Assembly: GCF_964340395.1 (NCBI RefSeq)
Contig: NC_135549.1
Coordinates: 27,398,095-27,462,094 of the forward strand
Length of the DNA stretch: 64,000 nt
Direction: 5' to 3'
DNA from: Glandiceps talaboti
Lineage: Eukaryota > Hemichordata > Enteropneusta > Spengelidae
The notes beneath the pieces were generated by a model. The model did no database searches. It had not been told where the DNA came from and worked only from the letters and a program-made list of their open reading frames with translations. Position 1 is the stretch's first letter. Every line of letters begins with the position of its first letter. The position numbers and the translations under genes are program-made. Positions 11,516-23,199 of the stretch are shown here, one piece after another.

Positions 11516-12487
11516 ATTTAGACATGCCGGGAGACAGACACGGGCACAGACAGACACACACCGACAGATAGGCCTAAAACAGAGAGCAGGAAACTTACAA
11601 CGTTAGGCAAACGCTGTATGGTGATCAAAATTACCAGAGTTTGGAAATTTATTTGCCTTGTCCTTCTAATGTGTTACTTGAAATATTTCTTATATATGAG
11701 CTGATCTTGATCAATGTAAAGGGTAAATTGAATTGAACGACGTGATTCGATTGGTGTGCTGAGCAGTAAACTTAGATTCACCATACCACATATTTACAAC
11801 AGGAAGTTATGTGACTAATTATAATACAATAGCGTGTATTTAAATAGAACTGATCAAAGTTTAATGCAAGTCTACAATCCAGTTTAATTCAACTCGTTAC
11901 ATACTTCCAGTGGCCAGTGTTGGTGTGTATTCGTAACAAGGTACGACTGATAATAACTAATACATCATGGATAAAAATAAACATTATGTGCTAGGGTACT
12001 GCTGTCTAGTTCGCAGGTTGTTATCCAGTGGAGATCTGAGATCTTGACGGAAGCACAGATTTACTGGGCAAAACTTTTAAGTTGCGTCATAGCGATTCTT
12101 TAATCAGGTAAGTCAATTTATGGATGACCATCGCTGACCGAACTTGGTGGCGACATGACATCTTTACGATACAATTGTTATTAACCTTGATGACGGTCGT
12201 TGGCCCATTACAAGTGAGCAGTTAAACATTAGGTAAGTTGAACCATGCGGATAGGCAAATGCTGAAGACAAGCTCGCCTACGAAATGTACAATATTTATC
12301 TGTATTCTATAACATATAAACGTTATCAACTAAAGTGATTTGTATAAAAAGAAATCTACAAAAACTTATCCAAGTTATGCTTCAACCGTTATTAAACAAA
12401 GAATTTATGCGTTCTAATTTTTCAAATTTCCTCGCTAATGGTGCACTTGATCTTGCTTTTTGACTAAATTTAATAACGTCGGTTTCT

Positions 12488-13215
12488 TACACTGGGAACC
12501 TTGCACATCCTAGCACCCTGTCCTAGGTATATGGCCACATCCTAGTGCTAGGAAGAAGGGCACAGCTATGTACCAGCTGTGTGCCTCACAGCCACTTTAC
12601 AGGGTATATTTTCCACAGCCCTGGTACATGGTTGCCGAAATATGTCTGTTGCATGAATGTGGAATACCGCCTCTGTGCCATGACTGATTTGCACATCCCA
12701 GTACCATAGCTGTGTACTGCATACCTAGCACACAGTTGTGCACATACATGTAACATCTGTTGTGAAATAATACCCTGTAGCAACCCTTTTGTTCATATTT
12801 GACTAGCATTGCTCACATAGCTGGTGCATGGCTGTGGGAAATACCTATGTTACAGATATGCTAACATAGCTGGTACATGGCTGTAAGAAATATCTACGTT
12901 ATAGTTATGCTAACATAGCTGGTACATGGCTATGGGGAAAAGCTCTTGTACGGTACATTGATGTTTTAAAAACATATACTACATAGCTATTTTTCACATT
13001 CATGTTATATGAGATGTTATATTGATGTCGGCATACCAGTTACACATCTGTCAAATCTAGGTACTAGTATGTTACACCTAGTGTGTTGGCCAGAGCTGTT
13101 ACAGGGAAAATGCACTGTTCGTACCTGGTACAGTCCCCGTACCGTGGCTCCACTGAGCTGGTACAGCTATGTGCACAACCTTGTACTTACAGGAGTGTGC
13201 AAGGTTCCCTGTGTA
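12488..13215. mobile_element. 728-bp TIR element with internal 49-bp tandem repeats
   Basis: Ends match as inverted repeats over 20 bases with one mismatch (TACACTGGGAACCTTGCACA at the left). Inside, a 49-bp unit beginning CATAGCTGGT is repeated about 2.6 times (12816-12940), and related GCTGGTACATGG motifs occur in both orientations. There is no transposase-like ORF. It is probably a non-autonomous DNA transposon. Confidence 0.5.
12816..12940. repeat. 49-bp tandem repeat inside the TIR element
   Basis: Units start at 12816, 12865 and 12914, exactly 49 bases apart. The third is partial. Units differ by several substitutions. Confidence 0.8.
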
Positions 13216-13468
13216 TGACACAGACATTTAAAAAAAATGTACTGATTCAACATACCTCATTGTGATATCTTCAATCAACACAAGTTTATGTTTGACAATG
13301 AAGTGCAGCAAATAATTATTCGTTTATTTCTGAAGTGTCACTGATATGCCATTAATCGACATAAGTTGAAAATTAATATTTGTGGCAATCGGACTGAATC
13401 ATTTAAGCTACAGACATCTCGTCGAGAGCAGCGGAAGTCTTTACATTAGGAATAATTTGATAAACAAC

Positions 13469-14005
13469 CAGTTTCCTCATACCTTCGTTGTCGAGATTAT
13501 GGAATAACCACTGCTACAGCGTTGATATTCGATTTGTGTTCGGTATCAAACCATAATATCTTTATGGTTGGCTGCATTCCAATTTAGGGTTGTCTGATTT
13601 CGGCATTCAAATGTAAATAAAACGTGCTTATATAAGTAATATGAATCGGCATCGTCACGTCATGCACAGGTGTGTTGGAAATTAACATATTGTACTGTTC
13701 AGGTACCATGATTCTCTCTATTTTTGATAGACTAATTTGACACGATATTATCAATGATGCATTTAATCTGATGTATTGTAGAGAGGGTTTTAATGCAAGT
13801 AATTTTTTAAATTCATATTTAATAGAATTTTGCCAAAGCTACGCAATCAGAACCTTTTGACGTTGTGTCATAGACAAAACGTCAGTTTCCTCATACCTGT
13901 GTTGTCCAGACACTATACACACAATAGCACTGTTGTTATATTAGACTATGGTGTTCGGCCTCAGACAACAATATATATTTAGTGCACGTAGGGTTTAGGG
14001 TTGTA
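13469..14005. repeat. Diverged direct duplication upstream of the LRR-Ig gene
   Basis: Two segments about 120 bases long start with the same CAGTTTCCTCATACC at 13469 and 13883, 414 bases apart. They share further blocks (GTGTTCGG, TTTAGGGTTGT). Non-coding. Confidence 0.45.
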
Positions 14006-14384
14006 TGTTGTATTGATACTGAGATGATCTCTATATGCTTAAATTTTGAACTGCTTGTGTGTTTAAAACCCAAACCATATGTATATGTAGTTGTTTTGTA
14101 CTTCCTAGACATCACTATCAGTGAAGTAATACTAAAGAATGTAGATATCGCAAATGAGAGTACTCATTAACATGCCGTAGATGTGAACAAAGGGTTCCAA
14201 AACATAAGATTAGTAGTAGGACATTATCTCCTTCTTCTGTACTGTACATCTCCCGTAGAACTGTCTTCATTGGAAGTTGCACGTACAATTTCAAAGTCGA
14301 AAAGTGGAAACGTGCTCAAATTCACTTTTATAATGCAGCAACACATTGAATCAAATGTTTATAAGTCAAGATTCACATTATTTC

Positions 14385-14401
14385 TCCTTTCCTTCTGGCA
14401 G
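14385..14401 (+). other. Splice acceptor before the LRR-Ig start codon
   Basis: A pyrimidine tract (TTTCTCCTTTCCTTCTGGCAG) ends with AG at 14400-14401, eight bases before the ATG at 14410. This indicates that the coding exon is preceded by an intron and a separate 5'UTR exon, and it argues against extending the protein upstream. The upstream exon was not located; 13.4-14.3 kb contains no convincing donor. Confidence 0.7.
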
Positions 14402-14409
14402 ATAGCGGA

Positions 14410-16263
14410 ATGACTGTATTGGCGATATCAACGATTATATTATGGTTCATACTACATATTGGTACTAGCGAAACCTGTCCAACAGAATGTTCGTGTTCAG
14501 GAACCACTGTCAGTTGTCAAAACCGTGGATTAACGGAAATTCCAGAGGGAATTCCGACAGACACGACGAGTTTATACCTTTATGGTAATAATTTGGCCCG
14601 TGTTCCTAACAATTCATTTGATACTCTATCAAGTTTGACACGGCTTGACCTGTACAGTAGCAGAATAGAAGAACTTGAAGTACTCGCATTTACTGGATTG
14701 TCTAATTTGGAACGCCTTTATCTGTACTCAAACCAACTCACTGTATTACCTGTAGAAGTCTTCAGCGGACTGCACAACCTACTTTACTTATACTTACACA
14801 GCAATAAAATAGTTTCAACAGAAGACTTTGTCTTTAAAGACCTTGGTAAATTGATTCAACTTTACTTATATAGCAATACAATTTATTGCCTCCAAGAGTA
14901 TTCATTTGATGGGTTACACAGTCTAGATGCCTTATTGCTCTACAGCAACAACATACACTTTTTACCAGAAAGAATATTCCATGGACTTAGTAACTTGAGA
15001 TACCTGTACTTGTACAGAAACAATATAGAGACATTACATGAAGACATTTTCAATGGTCTGAATAATGTTCGATGGTTATATCTATATGATAATATAATAA
15101 CGACCCTGCCAGGAAACATCTTCGATGGATTGGACAGTCTGTACTATCTACGTATGTATAACAATCCATGGTCTTGTGATTGTCGTTTGAAGGATATCAG
15201 ACAATGGTTAGATGATAATAAAGACAGTTTGAGTCTTGGCAGCACAATGAGATGTGAAGCACCTGAACAACATGCAGGTGAAGATATGCTGAGTATTCCT
15301 ATCGATGATCTGACGTGTCATCCCCTTCCAGTGTTTTACGTTCCATATAAGATGATTACGTCATCGGAGCGTGATAACGTAACTTTGGACTGTGACGTCA
15401 TAGGAGAACCAACACCTACAAAGTACTGGATCACTCCAAGTGGTAACATCGTTCCAACTGATAACGAAGAAAAATGTTCAAAATTTAAACCCAGCCAACT
15501 CGACAACGGTGATCTACATATTCCATTAACTTCATTTCAAGATGAAGGAACATATGTGTGTATTGCGAAAAATGCTGAGGGTACATCTTCCTGTTCAAGA
15601 ACTTTAACCTTAGATGTCACAGCGCCATCAACATTTAACTCTGTTATAACTACGTATACATCTACTCATCATACAACAATGCAAACAACCACAGCGAAAA
15701 CGTCAACGACCGAATTGACTTCAACTCTTTCACATACAACGAGAGGCGGTTTGACCTCTGATGGTGTTACCACTACCACAGAGGAATTTACGACAAACTT
15801 TGCAAACACTGAGTTGCAGGGGTTATCGTCTGGTGCGTATATTACACTGGGATTCTTTGGAGGTTTGTTGACGGGAGCGTTATGTTTAGTTATTATTCTA
15901 ATAACTCGACACTTCTGTTGGCGAAGAGGTGAATCAGACAAATACACTGACGATAACTCAGACGACACAACCGAACAAACATTCGACAATGCCATATATG
16001 AAAATGACGAACAACAGCCGCGCATGAGGAAGGGTCCAAGACCAAACCAACTCGGTATCATTTTGGAAGATACCCCGTATGAAAGATATACTGAACCACC
16101 GAACAATAGAGTTGAACCACCGAACAATAGAGTTGACCAGTCTCATTCTATCTATGAAAACGCACCAGCGATAGATGCTGCTGAAACTGGTTACGCATCT
16201 TTGTCACCAGGAACTGGTCAAGTAGCACCCAATGTCTACGAAACATTGAATATGAAGTATTGA
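14410..16263 (+). CDS. LRR-Ig type I transmembrane receptor with tyrosine-motif tail
   Basis: Complete 617-codon ORF in one exon. Residues 1-20 form a signal peptide. 23-36 is an LRRNT cysteine cap (C23, C27, C29, C36). Eight 24-residue leucine-rich repeats span about 52-243 with consensus LxxLYLYxNxI...LPxxIFxGLxN. The LRRCT cap has C256, C258, C282, C303 (NPWSCDC start). One Ig domain (about 308-404) has C328 and C384 with DEGTYVC. A Thr/Ser-rich stalk (404-470) should be O-glycosylated; N68 and N323 are N-glycosylation sequons. The membrane helix is about 477-499, followed by HFCWRR as stop-transfer. The 115-residue tail holds Y530 (YEND), Y557, Y560, Y582 (YENA), Y595 (YASL) and Y610 (YETL). 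By family, such proteins act as cell-surface recognition or adhesion receptors; signalling through the tail is inference. No orthologue is claimed: LRR-Ig genes are highly expanded in amphioxus and hemichordates. Confidence 0.9.
   Translation: MTVLAISTIILWFILHIGTSETCPTECSCSGTTVSCQNRGLTEIPEGIPTDTTSLYLYGNNLARVPNNSFDTLSSLTRLDLYSSRIEELEVLAFTGLSNLERLYLYSNQLTVLPVEVFSGLHNLLYLYLHSNKIVSTEDFVFKDLGKLIQLYLYSNTIYCLQEYSFDGLHSLDALLLYSNNIHFLPERIFHGLSNLRYLYLYRNNIETLHEDIFNGLNNVRWLYLYDNIITTLPGNIFDGLDSLYYLRMYNNPWSCDCRLKDIRQWLDDNKDSLSLGSTMRCEAPEQHAGEDMLSIPIDDLTCHPLPVFYVPYKMITSSERDNVTLDCDVIGEPTPTKYWITPSGNIVPTDNEEKCSKFKPSQLDNGDLHIPLTSFQDEGTYVCIAKNAEGTSSCSRTLTLDVTAPSTFNSVITTYTSTHHTTMQTTTAKTSTTELTSTLSHTTRGGLTSDGVTTTTEEFTTNFANTELQGLSSGAYITLGFFGGLLTGALCLVIILITRHFCWRRGESDKYTDDNSDDTTEQTFDNAIYENDEQQPRMRKGPRPNQLGIILEDTPYERYTEPPNNRVEPPNNRVDQSHSIYENAPAIDAAETGYASLSPGTGQVAPNVYETLNMKY
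16093..16134 (+). repeat. In-frame 21-bp tandem duplication in the receptor tail
   Basis: Two identical adjacent copies (16093-16113 and 16114-16134) encode EPPNNRV twice, at residues 562-568 and 569-575. The exact identity at DNA level points to a recent slippage duplication between the YERY and YENA tyrosine motifs. Confidence 0.9.
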
Positions 16264-16429
16264 GCTGGATAGAATTTAAAAAAAATGAATCTTACAAACG
16301 ATTAAAGTTTGAAATTCAAAACAATTACTTGTGATATAATACCCGAAAAAAATATTCTACTACCAATTGAAAACTTTCAACCTTGGTTTTATATTGTGTA
16401 CACAGAATACCGTGATATCCAAGCAATCG

Positions 16430-16462
16430 AATAAAATTTCTTATTCTTTTTTTTTGGAGTTG
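16430..16462 (+). terminator. Poly(A) signal of the LRR-Ig gene
   Basis: AATAAA at 16430-16435, about 167 bases after the stop codon, is followed by a T-rich and then GT-rich tract (16439-16465), the usual layout of a cleavage and polyadenylation site. A weaker ATTAAA at 16301-16306 is nearer the stop and could be an alternative site. Confidence 0.6.
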
Positions 16463-17032
16463 TGGAAATGATGTCCGAAGACGATTTCCATTGCCTTCGA
16501 AGGCATACGCCGTTATAACATTGTATAGTGAAACAGGCGTAGTGTTTCTTGCTTTGTAGCGGATTTCTTACCATGGACATGGTATGGTTATTTACCTCAT
16601 TGAAAGCATCATTAAAATATTATGGTATGTTTAATTTGATAAAAAAAAGTTTTACGTTTAAGGATGACGTTCATTTTAAAGTTGCCAAGTAAGGTGACCA
16701 GTTCATCATCTTAAACTTCATTTTTATTCTGTGAAAGTTTCACTGAAAAGTATGTTTGCACTGAAGTGCTTTGTCTAAAAAAAAATACTTTTGTTTATTT
16801 TCATGAGTGAACATTACGACAATGGATAAATAGAATGGATTTGTTTTACGATAACATATTTTACATTAGAACGTTTTGATTGGAATATGTTAATAGTTCT
16901 CAGCGAGTGTGTTTTTCTAGAAAAAGTATTGTTTTTTTATCAAGCGGCCAATTTACTCTTGTATTGTGACAGGCTCATGGTACAGTGTTTCTTACCGCCA
17001 GTATACAATCATTTTCACAATCCAGTCTGCCT

Positions 17033-17033
17033 C

Positions 17034-17087
<54 letters not shown>

Positions 17088-17145
17088 AGTCCGTCCGCCC
17101 ATCCGTCCGTCCATCTGTCTCTCTGTCTCTCTATCTATCTGTCAT
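17033..17145. repeat. GTCT microsatellite
   Basis: Pure (GTCT)n passing into CGTC, CATC and CTAT variants. Confidence 0.95.
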
Positions 17146-18419
17146 ATTGTACCTGACCATGTGTCAAACACAACCTTGTTTGCTATATTGTAGGTTGTAG
17201 TCAGTTTATACACTGTTATTAACATCCAGGTTATAGTTTCATGTGTGTAAGTCATTATACTCGTTAACACAATGTAAGGTAGTTTTATTTGATGTACTTA
17301 AGAATTGATTTTATGTAATATCCATGACATCACTGACGACTTGCGTTACGTTAAGATAATTGTTTTACTGGTTATAGAAAGTGGCCTTTCTCTATTTGTT
17401 TTCTTTTTCCAATATGTGTAAATTGTTTTTGTATTAAAAGTCATTTTAACATTATCCATTCAAGTTATAATAACTAAACTTCAGAGTTAACAAATAATTT
17501 GATACATTTTGGGGAATTCGTTTTTCGAAATTTACATAAATATGTTAATGGCATTAATGCATTCAATGTATTCAGAATTTTGAAATAAACCACATTTACA
17601 TTGTATAAACACACGAATTACTGATTATAAAATGCGATATGCATATCATGTGATTTGTTGTGGTATGTTACCCGAAGATTATTACTATCCAGTAAAATAT
17701 ATAGACATTATCATAATTTCTGAAATATTTTGCACTTAATTACAGTACCTGTCTCTATATAAATTATACTAGCATCTTTATATTACCCTTTACATTCCGG
17801 ATCAAGTTTTTAAAAAAAAATCAATTTCGTCCTATAGTCACATAGCTGTACAGTATTCAGAGGAAGTGACGTGTCTTCTGCCGGTCTTCTGTGATCACTG
17901 TTCATTTGTCATTTAGAATGTATGGCTGGCTAAAGTGAAAGTTGGTCAGAAAATAATGGTGAGGAAACGCTTTAATTGTTATCTTTTTTAAACTACTATA
18001 AGAAATAAACGTTTGTCATTAATGTGTCTAAAATATCAGTGCAGGTATAGCAAATTGTTACATCTCTGTTTTTCTCTCATTCAGGCTTACCCTGACCATT
18101 GAATTATCACATGATGTATTATATCATATTTTTCATCTTGAACATAACTGCCGCTGCCAGTGCCCGCTTACCAAAGTCTTCGATTTTTTTCGTGTTTGTC
18201 CAACCAATGCAGTCTGCAGCGCAGATCCAAGGGAAAACACAAAAATAACTCTCCCTATTTTAATTGCTACTTCAGTAAAGACAACTGCAAAATAAACCAT
18301 GAACAATTGTTTTTTTGACCAGAAACAATGCTTTCTTTTTTTTTTGGCCTACATAAATTATCGAATTACCGAACATATGCCAATAACTTATTAAAAGTAA
18401 AAGCTACAGCAATGATATT

Positions 18420-18707
18420 TTCAGGACACATGTGCATTGGTATCGCATATGTATGTACGAAGTTATATTGAATTTGAAGCATGCATTCTTGAGATATAGC
18501 CTAATTACCTATAACAATTAATTACGTAAATTACTCATTAATATTCATGATCAGTTCTTGCAATTACCCTGTGGAACAAGTGTACCGAATGTCGTTTGAA
18601 TTGAAAATGGTGATACAGTCAGACAGACAGACAGACACACAGACATAGACACACAGACTTTTCACCCCAAATATGTCTTTGTCAACAGATTGACCAGCTG
18701 TTCCTTC

Positions 18708-18738
<31 letters not shown>

Positions 18739-18741
18739 CTG

Positions 18742-18774
<33 letters not shown>

Positions 18775-19430
18775 GGCTGTGGACATGATATCTTAAAAAC
18801 TACTGCATCGATTCTGATGAAACTGGCTAAACCTCTTTCATATGCTATTTAAAGAACTGATTTGAATTTGGTAAACACCCATTTATATTAATTAGTCATT
18901 TGCATAATTAACGTGTTTTAGTAATTAGGCTACAGCTTTTGAACACATACTTCAAATTCAATATAATTTACAACACATTAACCATAACAAAGTGCATATG
19001 TCATATAACGTTAGTTGATTTAGCTTACAGCTTTTGTGAATAATTTGCACGAATTTCAGTAATTAGGCTATATATTAAGAATGTATCCTTCAATTTCAAT
19101 ATAATTTAATACATAAGTTAACCATAACAATGCGCATATGTCCCATAAAGTTTGTTGATGTAGCTTACAGTTTTAATGAATAATTTGCATAATTAATGAT
19201 TTTCGATAATTAGGCTTTATCTTAAGAATGCGAACTTCAAATTCCATATGATTTGCTACATATATCAATGCTAATAAGGCGCATCCATCCTTTGATTTTA
19301 TTTATATATCTTTTACTTTGAATGAGGAATTTGAATAATTAATGATTTTCAGCAATAAGCTATATCTTGAATGCCCACTTCAAATTCTATATAATTTGGC
19401 ATATACATCATCAACTACAACAAAGCACAC
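18420..19430. repeat. 140-147 bp satellite in two orientations around a CAGA/GT microsatellite
   Basis: Plus-oriented units carrying AATTAGGCT recur at about 18923, 19060, 19208 and 19354. Each also has an AATTCNATATNATTT-like block. A reverse-complement copy lies at about 18460-18520 (ATATTGAATTTGAAGC, then TAGCCTAATTAC). Between the orientations lie CAGA (18616-18640), GT (18711-18737) and GTCT (to 18778) repeats. Confidence 0.7.
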
Positions 19431-21160
19431 TTTTATTTGCACTATATGAGTTTGTTACACGATCAAAGTCCTCTAGCACAATAAGTGTCATCTTAATCCG
19501 ACCCCTATTTATACGTAGAGTAGGCCTGTACCACCTGGTTTCTTTATCACAATTTGTATCTGATTTCTTGATTTAGAGACAAGTTCATTTTTGCCATGTG
19601 ACCATGACAAAAGTGAGGACAACAATAGTCCAAGAAAGTTGTAGTGCTTGGCACACTCAATTTTCTTGCCCTCAATTTCCTTTTTCTTCCCACTAAGACT
19701 TTTACGAAAATTTTCTTTGTTATTCTCTTTTTTGTAGCGAATAATGCGTTAGCAAGATTAGATCATAACATGACAATCGCTTTGTCATGTTAGTGGAATT
19801 TAGTTTCAGTTCATGTACACTAATGTATATATGGCGCCCTCTTTTGTACGAAATGTAGAACACCATCTGTACTTTCAACATCAGTCTAGTGAGGGCGTTA
19901 TTAGGTTTCGCTAGCCTTGTCGACGAGCAACATATCTATTGAATTGACTTTATTTGTTCTGTCTACGAAAGCGAATGTCATCACTGTACTAGACCTAAAC
20001 CCCCTAAACACAATTCAGTTTCATTCACGGTATGAGCGCTATCTCTCAAACAAATCAAATACAACAATGTATGAGGCATGCTCGTGGAAAGAGCCCTTGG
20101 CAGTGAACGATACATTCATATTTTACATTAAACGTAGGTTTGAAGTTTTAACTAAACGAGGCTAATATATACAAAGAAACACTTTGGATGGTAAGTCAAA
20201 CCAGACAGACGATAAAGAAGTGAAAGACCGTGACGTGTAGGCAGGCCGCGAAATAGTTCAACGTTGTGCTTCTTGTGATAACAAGGTACTCGTTTTATAT
20301 CCGAGTCGTCATCGGCGAAAAATATATCCAATCCTACACAAATTTAAATTGATGATTTCCCACAGTCCTCCGGTAATATAATTTTATATCTACAGTAAAG
20401 CTTAAATCAAACGTATCAAAACAATCAATTCTAACCACTAAATTAATATCGTAAAGGTCAATTATTTGTTATTAACCTACCGTAGATGCCAAGTCAAACT
20501 TTCTAACGACACTACTCTTACGTTATTCAGTGAGTCCACACGAAGAGTAAATATATATGTCGTGTTAAAAGCCGATGAATTCGCTAGACTTTTTGCATCA
20601 ATTTGTTTATAGCAAACGGAAAGAATTAAATTTTCACATTTTACATAACGGAATTATCACAATACGTGATCTTTGATCTGTCGACTCTTGAATTTCTATA
20701 CAAACAGTCAATATCATAATCAATTCGTTGTTAGCGATCGATACCAATGTTATTTCCTATGTTCTCTGTTTCCCCTTACTTCTATATCATAATACTTATA
20801 TGTCTTACAACCTTTCTAATCGTCCGCATTCCTCCTTCCCACTCTAATATCGTCACAGATTCGCTTACACAATTCGTGCCTCTATAATGATCAAATTCCC
20901 TGTGCTAGTTTTGCCTTGAAAACCCATTTTTCACATTTTTTGATCTTCAACGGTTAGACTGACAGAGAGATGTCATTTATTCGCAAAGCATCACCCTTCT
21001 ATCTTGACGATTTCTTTTTAAACCTTATAAAGTACGTGTGATTTCTTATGTATTCAATCTGATTTCCAGCCACTCTGCCTCTTTCTCTAAAACACTTATA
21101 TAAAGAAACAACATGAACATGTTTACATTCATGTTCACATGTACAAAATGTATGTACTTG

Positions 21161-21400
21161 TCCATCCATCCATCCATCCATCCATCCATCCATCCATCCA
21201 TGCGTCCGTCCGTCCGTGGATGCGTACGTACGTACGTACGTACATACATACATACATACATACATACATACATACATACATACATACATACAGACAGACA
21301 TACAGACACACACATACATACATACATACATACATACATACATACATACATACATACATACATACATACATACATACATACTGTACATATGGGGGCTGGC

Positions 21401-21434
<34 letters not shown>
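21161..21434. repeat. Compound CATC / CGTC / CGTA / CATA / CAGA microsatellite
   Basis: Five related tetranucleotide units follow one another without gaps, each one substitution from the next. A graded series made by mutation and slippage. Confidence 0.95.
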
Positions 21435-21436
<2 letters not shown>

Positions 21437-22458
21437 CAATATCAGAACACTATTTTGATGGTTTTGATTCATATGCAAAAAGATAAACGTGTCTGAATTC
21501 GCGTTTATAGCTACACGCACCACCGTCTCGTTGGAAACCATTTCCCACCACACACTACACTAGCACCTGTGTTTAGTTTCAAGATGATACAACGATTTAT
21601 AGAAAAGATTTGACTTTCAATTCAAGTGTTAAATGAACCTTGGCAAATCTATCGGAGTATTTTAAAGTACTTTACAGACATCAAAACTGCCAAAACAAAT
21701 GAACATCCGTTAATATTTGTACAGTGACATACTTCTCCTCATTTTATCATTTGCTTGTCATGTCTAAGTGGTGGATCTCATCGCCCCCCCCCCCCAATTA
21801 AATCGTGAGAGTCACAGACAAGGTTGGTAACGACATGTGTCTGTTTCAACTATGTCCATTTCAACTTGGAGTTCAGGGTCAATTAAACATCAGAACCTAT
21901 TTCAGGTCACGTGCTGAAGCTCATCCAATCCGATTATCCTCTGGGTTAGACAATTCCCCGGTCGACGTTCGTTTTGAGCAGATTGGTATAGAATTATATA
22001 AATACATTAACAGTGAATAGCAAGATTAAAACTCTCGCTGAAATGAGATTACGAATTTAATCTGTCCAAAATGTTTTCTTGATCGCAAATTAAATAGAAC
22101 TGGCGGTCTGCTATTATTCGCAGCATGGTTCTGCTTTCTATGAGTTGTAGTCAGTGATTTGGGAGGCTGGTTTGCGGAATCCGTACGTGTGGCAGTTGGT
22201 CAATATGCCGTGTTCCAAAAGCCCCCTGTTATTATTATTATCATTATCATGTCAGCGTTCATTGTTATCAAACGGGTTAAGCCTGTCTTTAAGATTTGTA
22301 AAAAAAAAGTGTTTCTGCACGATTTGGCTCTAAAATTTTATCAGCAGAAAGTAGACTTAACTATTAGAATTGTCCATAATTCGTTTTAATTCCATCATAA
22401 GGCGGAAATTTGCATTTGCCCAATATATCTTAATATTGCCTTTATGATAAAATGTAGT

Positions 22459-22548
22459 GTGTGTATGTATGTATGTATGTATGTATGTATGTATGTATGT
22501 AGGTAGGTAGGTAGGTAGGTAGGTAGGTATGTGTGTGTATGTGTGTCA
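22459..22548. repeat. GTAT / GTAG microsatellite
   Basis: (GTAT)n, then (GTAG)n, then GTGT variants. Confidence 0.95.
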
Positions 22549-22959
22549 GTGTCGAAATTGTACACAGAGAGGAACATACAAATCTTTACCAGTGTTTCTC
22601 ATAATGAGCTGAAATGTGATTTAAAATGCAAACGAAAACTGTTCTTATCAACTTTCATATATCACTAAGCACTTTAAAGCCATGCAATTCATTTGATATT
22701 ACGAATTTTCAACTAGAAAAGTGAGATGGGAAGGAATTTCACAACATTTTCAATTTTCCAATGATTTGCCCTAAAGATGATGATGAAGAAGAAGAAAGAT
22801 TAATTTAACATTGGTTCATTACATATACATGTAGTAACTTAATCCATTCGTTTGACGCGTTTGATATATATTTTTAATGCACCGCGAATATGAATTTTCA
22901 AAAATTATTACAAGAAGAAAAATTGCCTTAAAATGCAGCGTCTTTTAGCAGCCCCCCTA

Positions 22960-23185
22960 CACTGTTTAAGTCATTTGTTTGTGTTACCCGAAACCTGAGA
23001 CCTCTCCGATTTGGACGTTGGTGTTACACGCACAATCCGACCAATTGTTACCCGCCGCACTTCAAGTAGTAAACGTCGCTGCGCGCTCTATTCCAGACGT
23101 CCCAATATCCAAAAGAATAGACACGACGTGTTCGTTCGCCGGGAGAAGAAGAGAGGCAACGCTCCTATAGCTCGGCTGTCGACTT
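22960..23185. other. CpG-richer unique segment
   Basis: CpG-rich relative to neighbours and open in two plus-strand frames (22979-23170, 23011-23214), with no recognisable product. Possible regulatory island or exon; undecided. Confidence 0.2.
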
Positions 23186-23199
23186 CTATAGTAAATTCA

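Larger units (their letters stand above)
16500..21160. other. Non-coding stretch after the LRR-Ig gene
   Basis: AT-rich DNA. Apart from the GTCT microsatellite, the two-orientation satellite and small repeats listed separately, I see no gene. ORFs here are short, lack splice signals and do not resemble known proteins. Confidence 0.6.

Noticed and set aside
14183-14413. Plus-strand ORF ending at the receptor start
   Set aside because: It crosses the strong splice acceptor at 14400-14401 and shows no signal peptide or domain; it is intron sequence.
15669-16146. Minus-strand ORFs over the receptor gene
   Set aside because: They lie antisense to the clearly real LRR-Ig coding sequence and have no domain of their own.
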